Of a stretch of 32,072 bases of DNA, positions 21,512 to 31,986 are shown one piece after another. The position numbers and the translations under genes are program-made. The notes beneath the pieces were generated by a model. That model ran no database searches, had not been told where the DNA came from, and saw only the letters and a list, made by a program, of their open reading frames with translations. Each line of letters begins with the position of its first letter. The first letter of the stretch is position 1. The stretch is from Heterobasidion occidentale (Eukaryota; Basidiomycota; Agaricomycetes; Russulales; Bondarzewiaceae), in assembly GCA_039111635.1 (NCBI GenBank), contig JBCAQO010000096.1:1-32072 (forward strand), in the 5' to 3' direction.

Positions 21512-22280
21512 CATGAACCCCAAATACGCTTGGTACCGTCTTAAAGTCTCGACCTCATTCCACATCGACGCGCTGCGGGGCAAGATTCGATTTTTCTTCG
21601 GACGTCATCCGCCCGATTGTGGGTTCATTCAATCTGTTCGCGCAGAATTGTAGGTTTTTGTTGTCTTTTCTGCCGCATCCCTGATCTACAACCGCAGCCT
21701 TGATATTGATGCCGAGGGTTACATTGGCACTGTTGGAAGGAGGGAAGAGGTAGGGGAGAGAGGTGAAAGAGCAGTGAATTCGGAGACGTAGGTAGTGGGA
21801 TGAAAAGACAGGACATTTCATACGGTTTGCAGGTCTGGGGTCAAAATTCACGCGGCAGAGAAGATGTCTCAGAGGGCCCTACAGCGCGGTATGTTGTCTT
21901 CACTCTCATAAATTGTAAAGAAGCTAATGAGGAGGTAACTTAAACTGGGATGCTATTCTAGTTCATGCAAGTTGTCCAGCCAGTTTTCCCTGAAGCAATT
22001 TGCATTGCCTATCCTGTGAACTCTTCCCTCCATCACTCCTCGTTGTTATCCTCGTTGTCGCCCTCGTTGTTGCCATCGCCCATCGCCTCGCCTGGCTCCC
22101 CCTCGTCTTCGCGCCCGTGTTCTTGCCCACGCACGCTCCTCGTCCTTGTTTTGAGTGACGTTGATGCCAGCCGTGCGGCGCGTGGTTTCGAACTGCTCGA
22201 CTGCCTTGTCTTCTTCGGTAAGATACTACACGAAGAAATGGACTTTGTCACATTCCATCGGCCGCATACATACAGTTGAC
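21512..22280 (+). CDS. Possible fragmented gene of unknown function
   Basis: Seen: after a C/T-rich leader, ATG at 21512 opens a 47-codon frame (MNPKYAWYRLK...). Later coding-like pieces on the same strand include one ending at a GTATGT donor near 21891 and one after an acceptor at 21960 (FMQVVQPVFPEAICIAYP). From about 22020 a frame encodes a hydrophobic run (LLVVILVVALVVAIAH) that could be a membrane segment. I could not join the pieces with consistent phases, so the boundaries are those of the region, not a model. It may be a decayed membrane-protein gene. No family recognised. Confidence 0.25.
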
Positions 22281-22470
22281 GCGGGGATCTTCGATTTACA
22301 CCCGCAAGCGTGACCACACGAAATGCGACAGCAAGGAAAGGAGAACGCACGTCGAGTCAGCAGTCCCGGAGCCCACCGGCCCAGACGTTCACAGCGAGCG
22401 AACAGTCGACGCTCAAGGAGTTCCGTGTACGTGCCCCTGTCCCTTCGATGCTGCCGTGACCACACCATAC

Positions 22471-23365
22471 TCACAGCCGTAGCAGACACACCTCCCCGAG
22501 ATATTTGCGAGCATGTACGACAAGCTGGATGCGAAGACAGCGCTCTATGGCGCAAATAAAGATCTGATCGTCATATCCAGCGACATACAGCGGTTCCTTC
22601 GGTGTGCTCCGCTGGTTTGGCTTCAACAGCTCGTGTTCCCACACACCGGCTGACACGTGCCCCCTTGCGCCGCAGGCGTACGAGTTCTTCATGAATGATC
22701 CGGGCTCCCTGACGTAGATTTTCTGGCTCTTCAAGCCTTTGCTCTCCGCCAACACCCTCGCGAAGACAAAGGTCGCTGGGAGCGGCGCACATGCGATCGG
22801 GGCAGAGCTGTGGCTGCTCATCATCAACGACAAGCTTCCAACGTGATACGGCGACACCGTGGCCGACACCCCATTCTGATCATGTCCCCCCCTTTCCTCC
22901 AATTCCTTTGTGCCGCATTTGCACCTCTTAAAGGCGCCTTCAAAGCACTCCATCACCGCGCTCTCCCACTTTTCCTTCTTGATCTGCGTCCACAAAGTGT
23001 CCCTCGTCCAGCATGCGGACTGCAGGCCCACCGCCATGCAAGGCAACGGCATGAACGTGAACGAGACACAGAGCGCGCGCTCCGCGTCCGGCAGGCGCGT
23101 CTGCAGTGCCGTAGCTAGAGGCGAGGGTCAGGGCGCCGCGCCGGGGTGGACCCGGCGATGCGGAGGGCTTGCGTTGTGCAGTACTTAGTGATTTTCCAGT
23201 AGCCGGTAGCGCGTCCTGTGGCAGGGACGGGGCGGAGTCGGGGCGGGCAGGAGGACAAACAAGATGAGTAACGATGAGGGTGTTGAGTTTATTGAGGGTG
23301 GCCTCGCCGCTGTCTTCGAGATCGGAGACGCCTTGCGCGACGAGCCATGGATGTGTCAGTGGCAC
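22471..23365 (-). CDS. Probable minus-strand gene of unknown function, incomplete model
   Basis: Seen: two strongly coding-like, GC-rich stretches. The 5' one (about 23365-23110) reads HPWLVAQGVSDLEDSGEATL and LNTLIVTHLVC. The 3' one (from about 23110 to 22471) reads TRLPDAERALCVSFTFMPLP, then KKEKWESAVMECFEGAFKRC, KIYVREPGSFMKNSYACGAR and LYVAGYDDQIFICAIERCL. They are in different frames; an acceptor CTCTAG at about 23113 could join them, but I could not fix the donor. Cysteine-rich patches (CKCG) may bind metal. There is no membrane segment. A lysine/arginine-rich alternate frame between 22792 and 22571 means a further intron there is possible. No family recognised. Confidence 0.4.
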
Positions 23366-23918
23366 AGCATAGTGAAGAGGCGCGCAGCTCTGTCCAGGAC
23401 ATATGTTAGCAAGAATAGAACGTTTGCGTAGAGACTAGAGTGATCCACATTCAACTTTTATTATCTTTTTGCGAAACAGTTTATGATACGCAACACTGGT
23501 CAGTCTCGTGTGCGCTTGACCGAGATGTAACATGTGTGTGCGGTTTTGTTTTTCGTGTGTGATGTCATTCTCGTGTGTTCGGGAGTTGTGCAGTCTCGGG
23601 GAGCTTAGTTTTCGTGGGAACCTCCATTGTCGTGCGGAATGAATAAAACGACACTTTGACCGCCATACACAGCAAGGCTTCAACCACGCAGCATTATAGA
23701 CGACAAATGTTCATCGACATCACTAATATGAACACCAAATAACCACGTTCTTTTGTACATCATGATACGAAACTTCTCAGTGGGGACTACTCATAAACAT
23801 ACAACACAAGACAAAGCACACGACTGCCAACTGACCACAATACGAAGCGCTCATACGATCAGAGATGGTGGAACTTGAAAAATCTGTCTTTTCGATCGAG
23901 TGGGATGACCTGTCCTAA
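23366..23918. other. Non-coding stretch, nothing recognised
   Basis: No open frame with ATG context or family motif. The middle part has repeated short GTGTG and CTCGTGTG phrases (about 23500-23600). It presumably holds the 3' end of the gene at 23919-24879. Confidence 0.35.
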
Positions 23919-24879
23919 TCACAATGACTGCTCTCTATCCGCTTCAACATGGATCAAACTGGAGCCTTCGTCGTCGGATTGTACAAGATCAACTGTCGCC
24001 ATGCCTTCTGGTCAGCTGACGTCCGTTCCAGATTCAGCTGACTTACCCTCCTCTGCTTCCTGTGTTCCGGATGCTAGATAGGCGAGGCGAGGCGGGATAT
24101 CATCATCGAACAGAAATTGGTCCCCGCTGATGGAGTACTTGCGTTCGCGCCATGCGAACCACATCCTGACATTTTCTTCTCCAAACGAATCATACCCTTG
24201 GCTGATATGTCGCCACAAAAAGGATCGCCATTTCCTTCGTTTCATGTCTCTGTTGAGCAGCGCCGCCCAATCTAGGACCAAGTACGATCAGCAAGCCACA
24301 TTCTCAGATAAAACAAAACACTCAACTCATTTGGGCCACGTCCGGCACAGTGTAAGGAACCTGGCCCACAGCCTGCTCATCCTCACGGTAGAACATTCGC
24401 TGTGCGCGATCGTGACCGTAACCAGAGTACTCCCGATACAGGTACCCGTGGATCTTTGGCCATCGCCAGTTACTTCCCATCTGATCATTGCAACTGGCCG
24501 CGTAAATTGCCTTAAGAAACGCACGCCGCAGCCTCCAGATGTACGTGTATTCGCACATGTGTCTCGGCGACATCTCTAGATCCTTCTCGTGTGTAGGATA
24601 GACGATGGGTGAGCCATCGGGGTGCCGCAGTGACTCGAAGAAAGCCATAGCCTTGTTCATGAGGGTGAGGGGGATAGAATGGCACCAAGGCATGACGCAG
24701 GGATGTTCTTCCGTCTGGTCATCGTCAAGCTGGTGAACAGTAGATAAGAGAACGCGGCACAGGGGACCATTGCCGTCGAGAAACACTCTGCAACGAGGCG
24801 CGTCGCTCCTGTCTGGCATGCTAGGCAACTCGGGGAATGCCAACCTGTTGTCATGATTGCAAGAGCGTTGTTCACTCAT
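23919..24879 (-). CDS. Uncharacterised protein, 283 aa
   Basis: Seen: three exons (24879-24327, 24271-24047, 23992-23919) with 54-55 bp introns join exactly in phase to 283 residues. The ATG at 24879 begins MSEQRSCNHDN. The middle is rich in aromatic and basic residues (EYTYIWRLRRAFLKAIY, NWRWPKIHGYLYREYSGYGH, KRRKWRSFLWRHISQGYD), and the C-terminus is acidic (VQSDDEGSS). There is no signal peptide, membrane span or catalytic motif I recognise. Resolving the third exon removes an apparent earlier stop, because GTAAGT at 24046 is a strong donor. It is divergent from the Ulp1-like gene across 605 bp. It resembles other short fungal hypothetical proteins by composition only; no function can be offered. 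Confidence 0.7.
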
Positions 24880-25360
24880 CTTCCTTTGATATGGCACTAG
24901 AGTGATGTGGTACGTTGCCAAAGGGCATATCAATATGTGGGAGAGGCAGATCGGATTAAATAGACACACGAGGCGCAATTTCACTCACTGCGAGCAGGAC
25001 AAACCCCGTCGTGTCAGTCCGACGTACTAGGTCGCCGCAAGTCCATGATCGAATATGATGTGTCAACAACGTGCAAAGCCTTCCCCTCATCAGAGCATAA
25101 TTGTCTAACGCAGTCTTCGTTCGAGAGCCTGCAACAAATGTAGTCATCGTAGGTCATGAAGGTGAATAAGGTCGTGTATAACCGGCCATACACACTCATA
25201 CGCCTCACCCGGATATTTCCGGGACGTGGGAAATTTCCCTTGGCAAACTTTCGCTGCTTCGGGCATTGCCAGGCTGGCCATTTCCACAACGCACTCCGTG
25301 ACGGACCTCCTCTTTCTGCGACTCTCTCGACATCCGTCTCCCCTTCCACGAAGGTATTCA

Positions 25361-25418
25361 CTTGCTCATTGCAGGTGGTATCGGGTGACCGACATCACTC
25401 AGTCTTGCTCATTGCAGG
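25361..25418 (+). promoter_or_regulatory. Paired CTTGCTCATTGCAGG motif upstream of the Ulp1-like gene
   Basis: Exact copies at 25361-25375 and 25404-25418 (43 bp start to start), 67 to 124 bp before the ATG at 25485 and in sense orientation to it. This is the third locus with the same pair. The spacer differs in sequence from the others. Confidence 0.6.
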
Positions 25419-25484
25419 ACTGCTGTGCTCGACGAGTAAACTTCGAATGTCCATCGCTTCAGCCTTTCGACGTCCAGACAAATC

Positions 25485-27475
25485 ATGCTATTGAATCCTG
25501 AAGATGCGGAGCTAGCTCGCTCCATGAAGAAACCACCGCCGAAGGATCTTGTGGCGAGGATGCACGCTGTTATGGGGTTTGCGTCGGCGAGGTATGTTCA
25601 CTCTGTCACGCACGATCTCAGCCTTTCTCACACAAGATTATGCTAGTGCGTCTCTGCCACCCAGCACCTTGCGAGTGCCATCGCCTCTTGCGCACACTAA
25701 GCGGGTGTTATCCAAGTCTGCTTTGTGCCCCATTGCGTAAGTCTGATATGCGTGCCTTCCAGACGCCGCCGATATAGATCATATTTTTTTTTTTTCCAAG
25801 GAAACATGCGGCACGATCCGAACGACCCTTGCAACAGAGTGCAGCATCTTCGCATCCTACATTTGCCGTACGCCGACAGAAGTCTTTCTATGAATCAAAA
25901 AATTCTTCAACTATAGCGGTAGCCTCGAACACAATCTCGCCACGATATATCTCAAAAACGAAGCCTCTTTTGTCTCTTGGCTCAAAGCCAATCAAAACAT
26001 CTCGCACACAAGCATCATCTCTTGACACTGGTTTTCCACGATCTGGCACAGGAACCGTGCCGGCGCCCCCACCTCTCTTCAATTCCTCAAATACTCCAGC
26101 ATCAGCTCTAGAGGATGCTTCGTTGCCAACGGTCTCAGAGGCATTACCTATTCCTCCATCCTCTCCACTCAGTTCTCTCACGTCTGAAGATGATGATGTT
26201 GAGGTAGAGCTGCCCACGAAAGTACCTTTGCCAAAGCAATCTGACTCATCTGCTCGATCGGACACTCGCGCGATGTATGTATCAATGAATACATACAAAT
26301 TGTCACTTATTCTCGACTTTCTACAGTATTTTGACTTACCCCTTTGTTGGCCATGGCGCGATTGATATCGGACCACAGGATATGGAGCGACTAAAACCTC
26401 GCAGATTCTTAAATGATAATCTCATCAATCTTGGTTTAAAGTAAGTGTTCGATTTTATCCGAAACCCGAGTGCTCGCTCATATGAACACAAAGACTGTGG
26501 TATGCCAAGTCAAGGGTGAAGGATTCTGTTGCTATGGACCAGGTACACATATATAGCACGTTTTTCTATACGCGATTGTGAGTTACGTCTCATGGAGCGC
26601 TGTGAAGATCGCTTATTTTTTTTTCGTAGACGAGCTGGCTATGAAGCAGCCAAAAGTCATACAAACAGAGTCGATATCTTCAGCAAGAAGTTCTTGATCG
26701 TCCCTATACATGATGAGTGCGAGCAAGCTTCTTAGTTCCGTGACTACATTGCTGAGACATGACTGATAGGGCGGAACAGCATTGGTACTTGGCAGTCATA
26801 AGCCATCCACAAGGCCTATTCGAGCGCCCGCCAGCTAAATACAATACTGTTTTTGCCGTTGATTCGGCGCACCGACTTGGATGGACTATGTTGTCGGATA
26901 GCGAAGGCTCGACTACATCAAGTTGGGTCCACGCGTGAGCCATAACGATGATGATCGTTTCACTGTTACTCCTAATTGATCTTTGCCAGTACGCAAATCT
27001 TTATATTCGATTCTCTCAACCGAAAGCGTCGGAATACGGGCCGGCGCTTAGCTGAGTATCTATGTGAGGAGGTCAAGGCCCGAATCAATATCACGCCTCT
27101 GTTCGAACCGCATGCAAAACAGTTTGAGGTGGGTCACATTTGTTGTGTATGATGTATGCCTCGAATGAATGTCCTCGTCAGGTGCCCATGCAACCCAATC
27201 AGTATGATTGTGGCTTGTACCTTCTCCACTTCAACTATCTTTTCATGAAAAACCCGGATATGTTCATGAGACCGACATCGGTAAGTCTTCACGATGCTTG
27301 CTATCACGAATCCTGATCTATTGCCCTTGGGCCATCATGCAAGACATTGAAGAAGGGGCATGCATCAGGGGCAGAAATAGAATGGGAGGCGGGCGTCGTT
27401 CCCACCATGCGTGAGATGCTGAAGGCAGAACTCCTCAAACTTTCTGATGAATGGCAACAGCTCTCGGGAAGGTGA
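25485..27475 (+). CDS. Ulp1/SENP-type (C48) cysteine protease
   Basis: Seen: ten exons (25485-25591, 25647-25736, 25801-26274, 26327-26440, 26494-26577, 26630-26716, 26770-26934, 26990-27128, 27182-27280, 27344-27475) close exactly to 496 residues. Residues 1-220 are S/T/P/K-rich and disordered. The catalytic domain then begins LTYPFVGHGAIDIGPQDMER with FLNDNLINLGLK, followed by EQHWYLAVI (H323), IFIFDSLNRKR (D381) and QPNQYDCGLY (Q424, C430). Known: this His-Asp-Gln-Cys set is that of peptidase family C48, which removes SUMO-like modifiers; nucleus or nuclear rim is the usual site. All catalytic residues are present. The His-Asp distance (58) exceeds that of yeast Ulp1 (17) through an insertion containing AKYNTVFAVDSAHRLGW, while Asp-Cys (49) is the same. 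The second intron has a long T tract. Convergent with the gene ending at 27767. Confidence 0.9.
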
Positions 27476-27766
27476 GTACGTAGCGTAATGTGCAGACTCA
27501 AAGTCATATGCTGTCGAGTCTGTAGAACATGGCCACTACTGTTCTGTCTCGCAGACTTGCTGACCATTGAGTCTTTGGTTCTTCCCTTAATACGCACTTT
27601 TACCATTCCCACAACTTGATCTTCATGCATATGAGCCGGTTCATATTGAAATGAGTGGCTACGTATCAATCCTATGGTGTTGAGTCTAATGGCTGTACAT
27701 TAATTCTATGCTGACTGTAATGGCTGTATATGAATCCTATGGTGTCAACGCTTTGGTACTAATTTT
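27476..27766. other. Convergent intergenic spacer with a short AT-rich duplication
   Basis: The spacer lies between two convergent stops. Around 27665-27755 phrases such as aatggctgtacat/aatggctgtatat and atcctatggtgt are each repeated, giving an imperfect tandem duplication of about 40-80 bp. It probably contains both 3' ends. Confidence 0.45.
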
Positions 27767-28780
27767 CTAGAGTTCTGTAGCTTGCTCCTCATCGGTATCT
27801 CCCCCTTGATTATCTGAATCTGTGGTGAGATCAATTACTTCCAACGGGCATTCGTGGTGAGCGAAGGCCCGACGGGTCGTGATCAATCGACAGGAGCACT
27901 TCACAAAGAATTTGGAAAAGGCCTCTTCGGAAACACCTGGATAAATGTTCGTGTCCATCTGTCGAAGGAGGTCATACAACGGGTTTGGTCGATATTGAGT
28001 AGAGACACGGCGCCTTTGCACAAGGCGGAGAAGTGGGTTTTCGTTCGAGGTTACATCTGAAATGGTGAGTGAGTTACACCTGAATGTCAAACAGGTACTG
28101 ACACTCACCGATTTGTGCGTGAGTGCGTTTCAGAGGCATTGGAAAGGGGTTCAGGGGGACATATCCTGCTTCGCTAAAGTGTAGCACTGGTCGTGGGCGC
28201 GCTTCGGTTGCCTCTGCGTGGGAGTCAATTCTAGACCTAGAGATTGATCTCGAGGTGCTCACCACGAGGCGCGTACATATGCACTGGACAACCAATACGT
28301 TGGTAGGCATGCTCGAGGCGAACTTGTGAGATTGGTAAGTCGTGTGTATTCACGCTCATTGGATGGGGACTGACCTATATATCCACACACTCCATGTGCG
28401 CATCGAGCAATGTATTGACCATGGAAAGGACCCGACGTTGCAAGATACATAGCTGCCTCCGTGAACACCGGTGGTCCGTTTCTCTCGAGCAAGGGGCACA
28501 AACAACACGGCCCGAGAAATCTATTCGTCAGGCGGTGTTTCCTCAGAGACGAAGGCACGACACGGTCCCCCTCCCTTAAGCTTACGGGCCTGCATTGTGC
28601 GTCAGACATTTCAAATTTTTGAGGTGACAAGACCCACCACTTCCATGGAATCATCTCCCCTGTTTGAATGTCGTACTGAAAAACCGCGTTGTCAGATCCC
28701 CGAACCTTGTCCAGGTATCGGCGATGACGAGAAGGGATGGAGATGACCAGTGATTCGCGAGTTAAAGGTTGGGACGACAT
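27767..28780 (-). CDS. GRF-like zinc-knuckle protein, 289 aa, function unknown
   Basis: Seen: four exons (28780-28375, 28322-28277, 28236-28109, 28056-27767) close exactly to 289 residues; the 40-bp third-exon-flanking intron uses donor GTACGC. The N-terminal 85 residues include IPWKWWVLSP and are basic. Residues 92-132 hold CCLC...GPFHGQYIARCAHGVC, i.e. C-x2-C followed by C-x4-C, then GYIVRLEHAY. The C-terminus is acidic (VIDLTTDSDNQGGDTDEE), resembling a SUMO-interacting type of hydrophobic-acidic patch (VIDLT). Known: GRF zinc fingers share a CxxC...GxxY..C....C..F arrangement and bind single-stranded nucleic acid; similarity here is partial, so the assignment is tentative. The VIDLT patch next to a Ulp1-like protease gene is suggestive only. 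Divergent from the gene at 29032 across 251 bp. Confidence 0.75.
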
Positions 28781-29031
28781 GGCTAGGCAGTGCAGGATGA
28801 GATGGCCTTGAGCAGGTCAATGTCCTAAATACCCTTGAGGGTCGCTTCGAATTGGCTTGGATACCCGAAGCCCGACCTTCCTCCTCCTACCCGAGGTGAC
28901 TCGCTCTGACTCCCACTGACTTTCTGACTCACCATAGTTTATGACTCGTTCGCTTGCTCGCTCGTTAAAAACTTTGGACGCGATACCAGGTCCCACGCCC
29001 GTTTTCTCATCGACGCACCGTTCTTACTTCC
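28781..29031. promoter_or_regulatory. Bidirectional promoter with four TGACTC boxes
   Basis: The 251-bp space between two divergent ATGs contains TGACTC at 28897-28902, 28907-28912, 28925-28930 and 28942-28947, with TGACTT at 28917. TGACTC is the core recognised by fungal Gcn4/Cpc1-type bZIP regulators. A GCTTGCTCGCTCG run follows the last box, as at 2898-2915 near the transposase start. Confidence 0.55.
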
Positions 29032-30490
29032 ATGCCTGAGGACCACTCTCTTGGTGATAAACGTCAGCCTAGTGCTCTTCAACTAGGCCCCAGGAAAAGG
29101 CCGTAAGCACTACTTTGCCTCGCCTGCCTGGGCGACCTCTGACCCTCCGCAAGGTGTCTCACAGATCCGCTTGTTCATCACGGTCGTCATTTTGGACGGA
29201 CTGTACACGCTCTTTGCAACGTCCAGTCTATAATCACACGTGGTCTTCTTAGAATGGGAGAGCTGGCTGAGGAGCCTGAGTCCTTGACATATGAGTGAGC
29301 CGTTCCTATCTAAGGCCAACTCGCTGAATCAATCATTCTTGTCATGCACTGCGTGTTTCATTGTTTGATAGGCAGAGGCGGGAGTACAAGGTTTATGAAG
29401 AATTACTTCGGATGGTCCCCCATCTTGAAGAGCGCCTACAGGAAGGCTCTGACGAGGAGATCATGCACATAGGGGAACTAGTAAGTGTGACCGCATCACC
29501 TTGAGTGTGGCTATTTAACGGTAGGGCAGATTCAAAAAGGGGTGTCTAGCGCTAGATCGGACGATACAAAGAGTATGAAAGGCCCTATCCTCGATTGGAT
29601 CACTCCTCGAGGCCAATCCCTTATTCCGCCACTCTCCCGTAACATGAAATCAGATCGGGGCTTTCGCCATGAACAGACAGGAGCGCTGCTTTGCCCTGCA
29701 GGATTGGATTGGTCGAATCCTGAGTAAGATCAAATAATCTCATTTTTTCCCGTTCATCTCACTCGAACAGTATCAAACGGAAATTGCGAGACGGTGAAAT
29801 GCTTATTCCAGGAGACCAGTGGCCCATTTTTCTATATGCTGGTTATCGGTACGATTCTGATGACCCATGGAAGGGGCTTTTCAAGAGCCAGCTGCTCGTC
29901 TCAGTATGTTTCTATCTGGTACTTTCGACGAACTCGCATGCTGATGTTCATAGGCCTATAAGCACGTGTTTACATCTCCAAGTTCAGTGGAAAAGGATGC
30001 GAGGGCCACAAGGTCTGGGAACGCGCGGATTCACGGTATGAAATGCGTCACACCGGCATCGATCGCTTACATTGCCACGCAGGTAGCTGTTAAGAGACCC
30101 CTTCGCATGTTGCTTCTGATTCCCCTTTCTAGGCTCGATTTTCCCTCTCGTCGTCAGCTGTATTTTCTCGAACAGATACTGTCACCGACTCAGAGCGTTT
30201 CTTCAATAGTGTATTGGAATTGTTTGAGGATGTGGAGGAAAAGGAGGAAGTTGACGCGCTATTATTATGGTGGAACTGGTACGTATCTCAAAGTATCTTC
30301 GACCCTTTCTGACATTCTTTGAAGTCAGATTTTTCCCAGTTTTTCTTCAGCTCACCCCGCAGCATCAACCAACAGTGCGCTGGCCAAGATCAGAGAAAGA
30401 AGGGCTCAGAGAAAAGCGGCTGAGGCGAGGAAGGATCCTATCTCAAGGGAGCCTACCGTTGAGGAACGTACTAGACGTCGGGCAGTATAA
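29032..30490 (+). CDS. Basidiomycete expanded-family protein (DUF6698-like), 362 aa
   Basis: Seen: eight exons (29032-29102, 29154-29294, 29372-29480, 29530-29723, 29771-29903, 29954-30082, 30133-30278, 30325-30490) close exactly to 362 residues. Blocks in order: HHGRHFGRTVHALCNVQ, EYKVYEELLRMVPHLEERL, ARSDDTKSMKGPILDWITPR, RGFRHEQTGALLCPAGLDW, PWKGLFKSQLLVSAYKHVFT, SGNARIHGM, TPASIAYIATQARFSLSSS, VFSRTDTVTDSERFF, then a basic KIRERRAQRKAAEARK tail. Known: I recognise these blocks as a highly multicopy, uncharacterised Agaricomycete family; I associate it with Pfam DUF6698 but cannot confirm the number here. It has no transposase DDE or nuclease motif I can see. The acceptor at 29153 was preferred over a nearer CAG at 29164 because only it keeps the family frame. 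A conserved R/K before QIFP is replaced by C at the exon 7/8 junction. The gene appears intact. Confidence 0.85.
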
Positions 30491-30794
30491 TATGCTTTTC
30501 ACGGTATCAATGCCTATCATCTGTCGCTTCATCTTGTGTGCAGAAGGGACTATATCTTTCCTTCCAATGATAGTAGCTTCTGCAATCATCATAATTAGTT
30601 ACAATAGTAGATATCCTCGCTAGACGTTGCTATTTCTTAATCATTTGAACAATTAATGTGTCAAGCCTGACCGGACTCCATCATATGTCCAGGTCTTGAT
30701 AATCGCAGTCAATCGTGCGGCTTTCTTACTGCATTTCGCAATCATTTTGCTTCTGATTCATTTTTACTCACATTCAGACTCAGTATCGCGCTGA
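30491..30794. other. Downstream flank, nothing recognised
   Basis: AT-rich 3' flank of the preceding gene with no coding signal; it leads into the tandem repeat at 30795. Confidence 0.4.
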
Positions 30795-31250
30795 TGTTGC
30801 GCGATCAAGTCTGGACGAACATTGTCACTCTCGCATGTGTTGGCCGTGAACGTCAGTCTGGCAAGGATTGTCGGCACCGGCAACTCCATTGTTAATTATA
30901 AAGGTAGGCTTTGTTGCTGACAATTCGGCTTTCTTATTGACCTTTGCGAAGCCCTTCTCCCTGATGTAGGTTGATCTTATGTAAAACTCTTGCATGTATT
31001 GGCTGTTGCGCGATCAAGTCTGGACAAACATCGTCACTCTCGCATGTGTTGGCCGTGAACGTCAGTCTGGCAAGGATTGTCGGCACCGGCAACTCCATCG
31101 TTAATTATAAAGGTAGGCTCTATTGCTGACAATTCGGCTTTCTTATTGACCTTTACGAAACCCTTCTCCCTGATGTAGGTTGATCTTATCTAAAATTCTT
31201 GCATGTGTTGGCCGAGAACATCAGTCTGACAAAGATAATAGCCTTCGCAA
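30795..31250. repeat. 209-bp tandem repeat, two full units and part of a third
   Basis: The unit beginning TGTTGCGCGATCAAGTCTGG occurs at 30795 and 31004 with only a few substitutions. A third, diverged partial copy starts around 31200 (tgcatgtgttggccgagaac). The unit contains the palindromic-looking GGCACCGGCAACTCC and a TTAATTATAA stretch. Confidence 0.9.
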
Positions 31251-31839
31251 ATCCCGCCGTCTATTACAATGATTGGTACTACTTTGAATCACATAACATT
31301 CTTGTTGGCTGTCTCGAGGGCTGTCCCTCCGATGCATGTGCATCAACCTTGAACCATGGCTATATTTCCTCCATTTCTTGACATTTGCTGTCAACCTGTT
31401 GTTGATGGAGAGTTTCACCAACATCACCGGGCATTACTTGACTAGATACTTGTGCTGTGTACCCAGAAGTATGATTGATATGTCACTTCATTATCTTTAA
31501 TCTTTTGCTTACCAGAGGTCATCGGTGTTGCATTCCTGCTCATCTTCACCTTCTAATCCCATATCTGATATTCTTTGTGAAGTTCGGGAAGCCTGAGGGA
31601 TGTTGTGGTATCTACCAACCGTGCCGCCTCATGTATGGCTTGCCCGTACGATGTAAAAGTATTGGATATATAGGTTATTACATAGCTTATATTACTTTTT
31701 ATAAGAATGTCATTTCGCTGCCAATTCCCGATGAACCCCGTCTCTTCCACCGCCGAATTCCAGCACGTGCCTCTCCGTCCCTCTCTGCGCCACCAGACCC
31801 CACTCCTCGAGATCGTTACCACCCATCCCGCCACTCGCA
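31251..31839. other. AT-rich then pyrimidine-rich flank
   Basis: No gene is supported up to about 31700. From 31735 to 31839 the plus strand is strongly C/T-rich, like the leader before other genes in this window, and probably belongs to the gene starting at 31840. Confidence 0.35.
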
Positions 31840-31986
31840 ATGTCTGCCTCTGCCGTCGTACAAAATTACAAAGACGAGGAGGAGATCCTCCGCCCCAGCG
31901 CCAGCCCTCCCCCCCTCCCCACACCTCCTTCGCAGCTCGCGGCGTCCACGTATAGCCCGCTCTCGACCCACCTTCATAGCTCATGA
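31840..31986 (+). CDS. Possible first exon of a gene running to the right edge
   Basis: After a C/T-rich leader, the sequence gcaATGtct at 31840 opens a frame of 48 codons (MSASAVVQNYKDEEEILRPS..., then P/S/T-rich) to TGA at 31984-31986. A splice site before that stop would extend it, but I could not identify one with confidence. An overlapping longer frame (31475-32068) has no good start. No family recognised. Confidence 0.35.
   Translation: MSASAVVQNYKDEEEILRPSASPPPLPTPPSQLAASTYSPLSTHLHSS

Noticed and set aside
28237..28276. 26-bp intron GTGAGC...CTCTAG in the zinc-knuckle gene
   Set aside because: It would lead to an early stop; the 40-bp intron from GTACGC keeps the frame through to the 3' exons.
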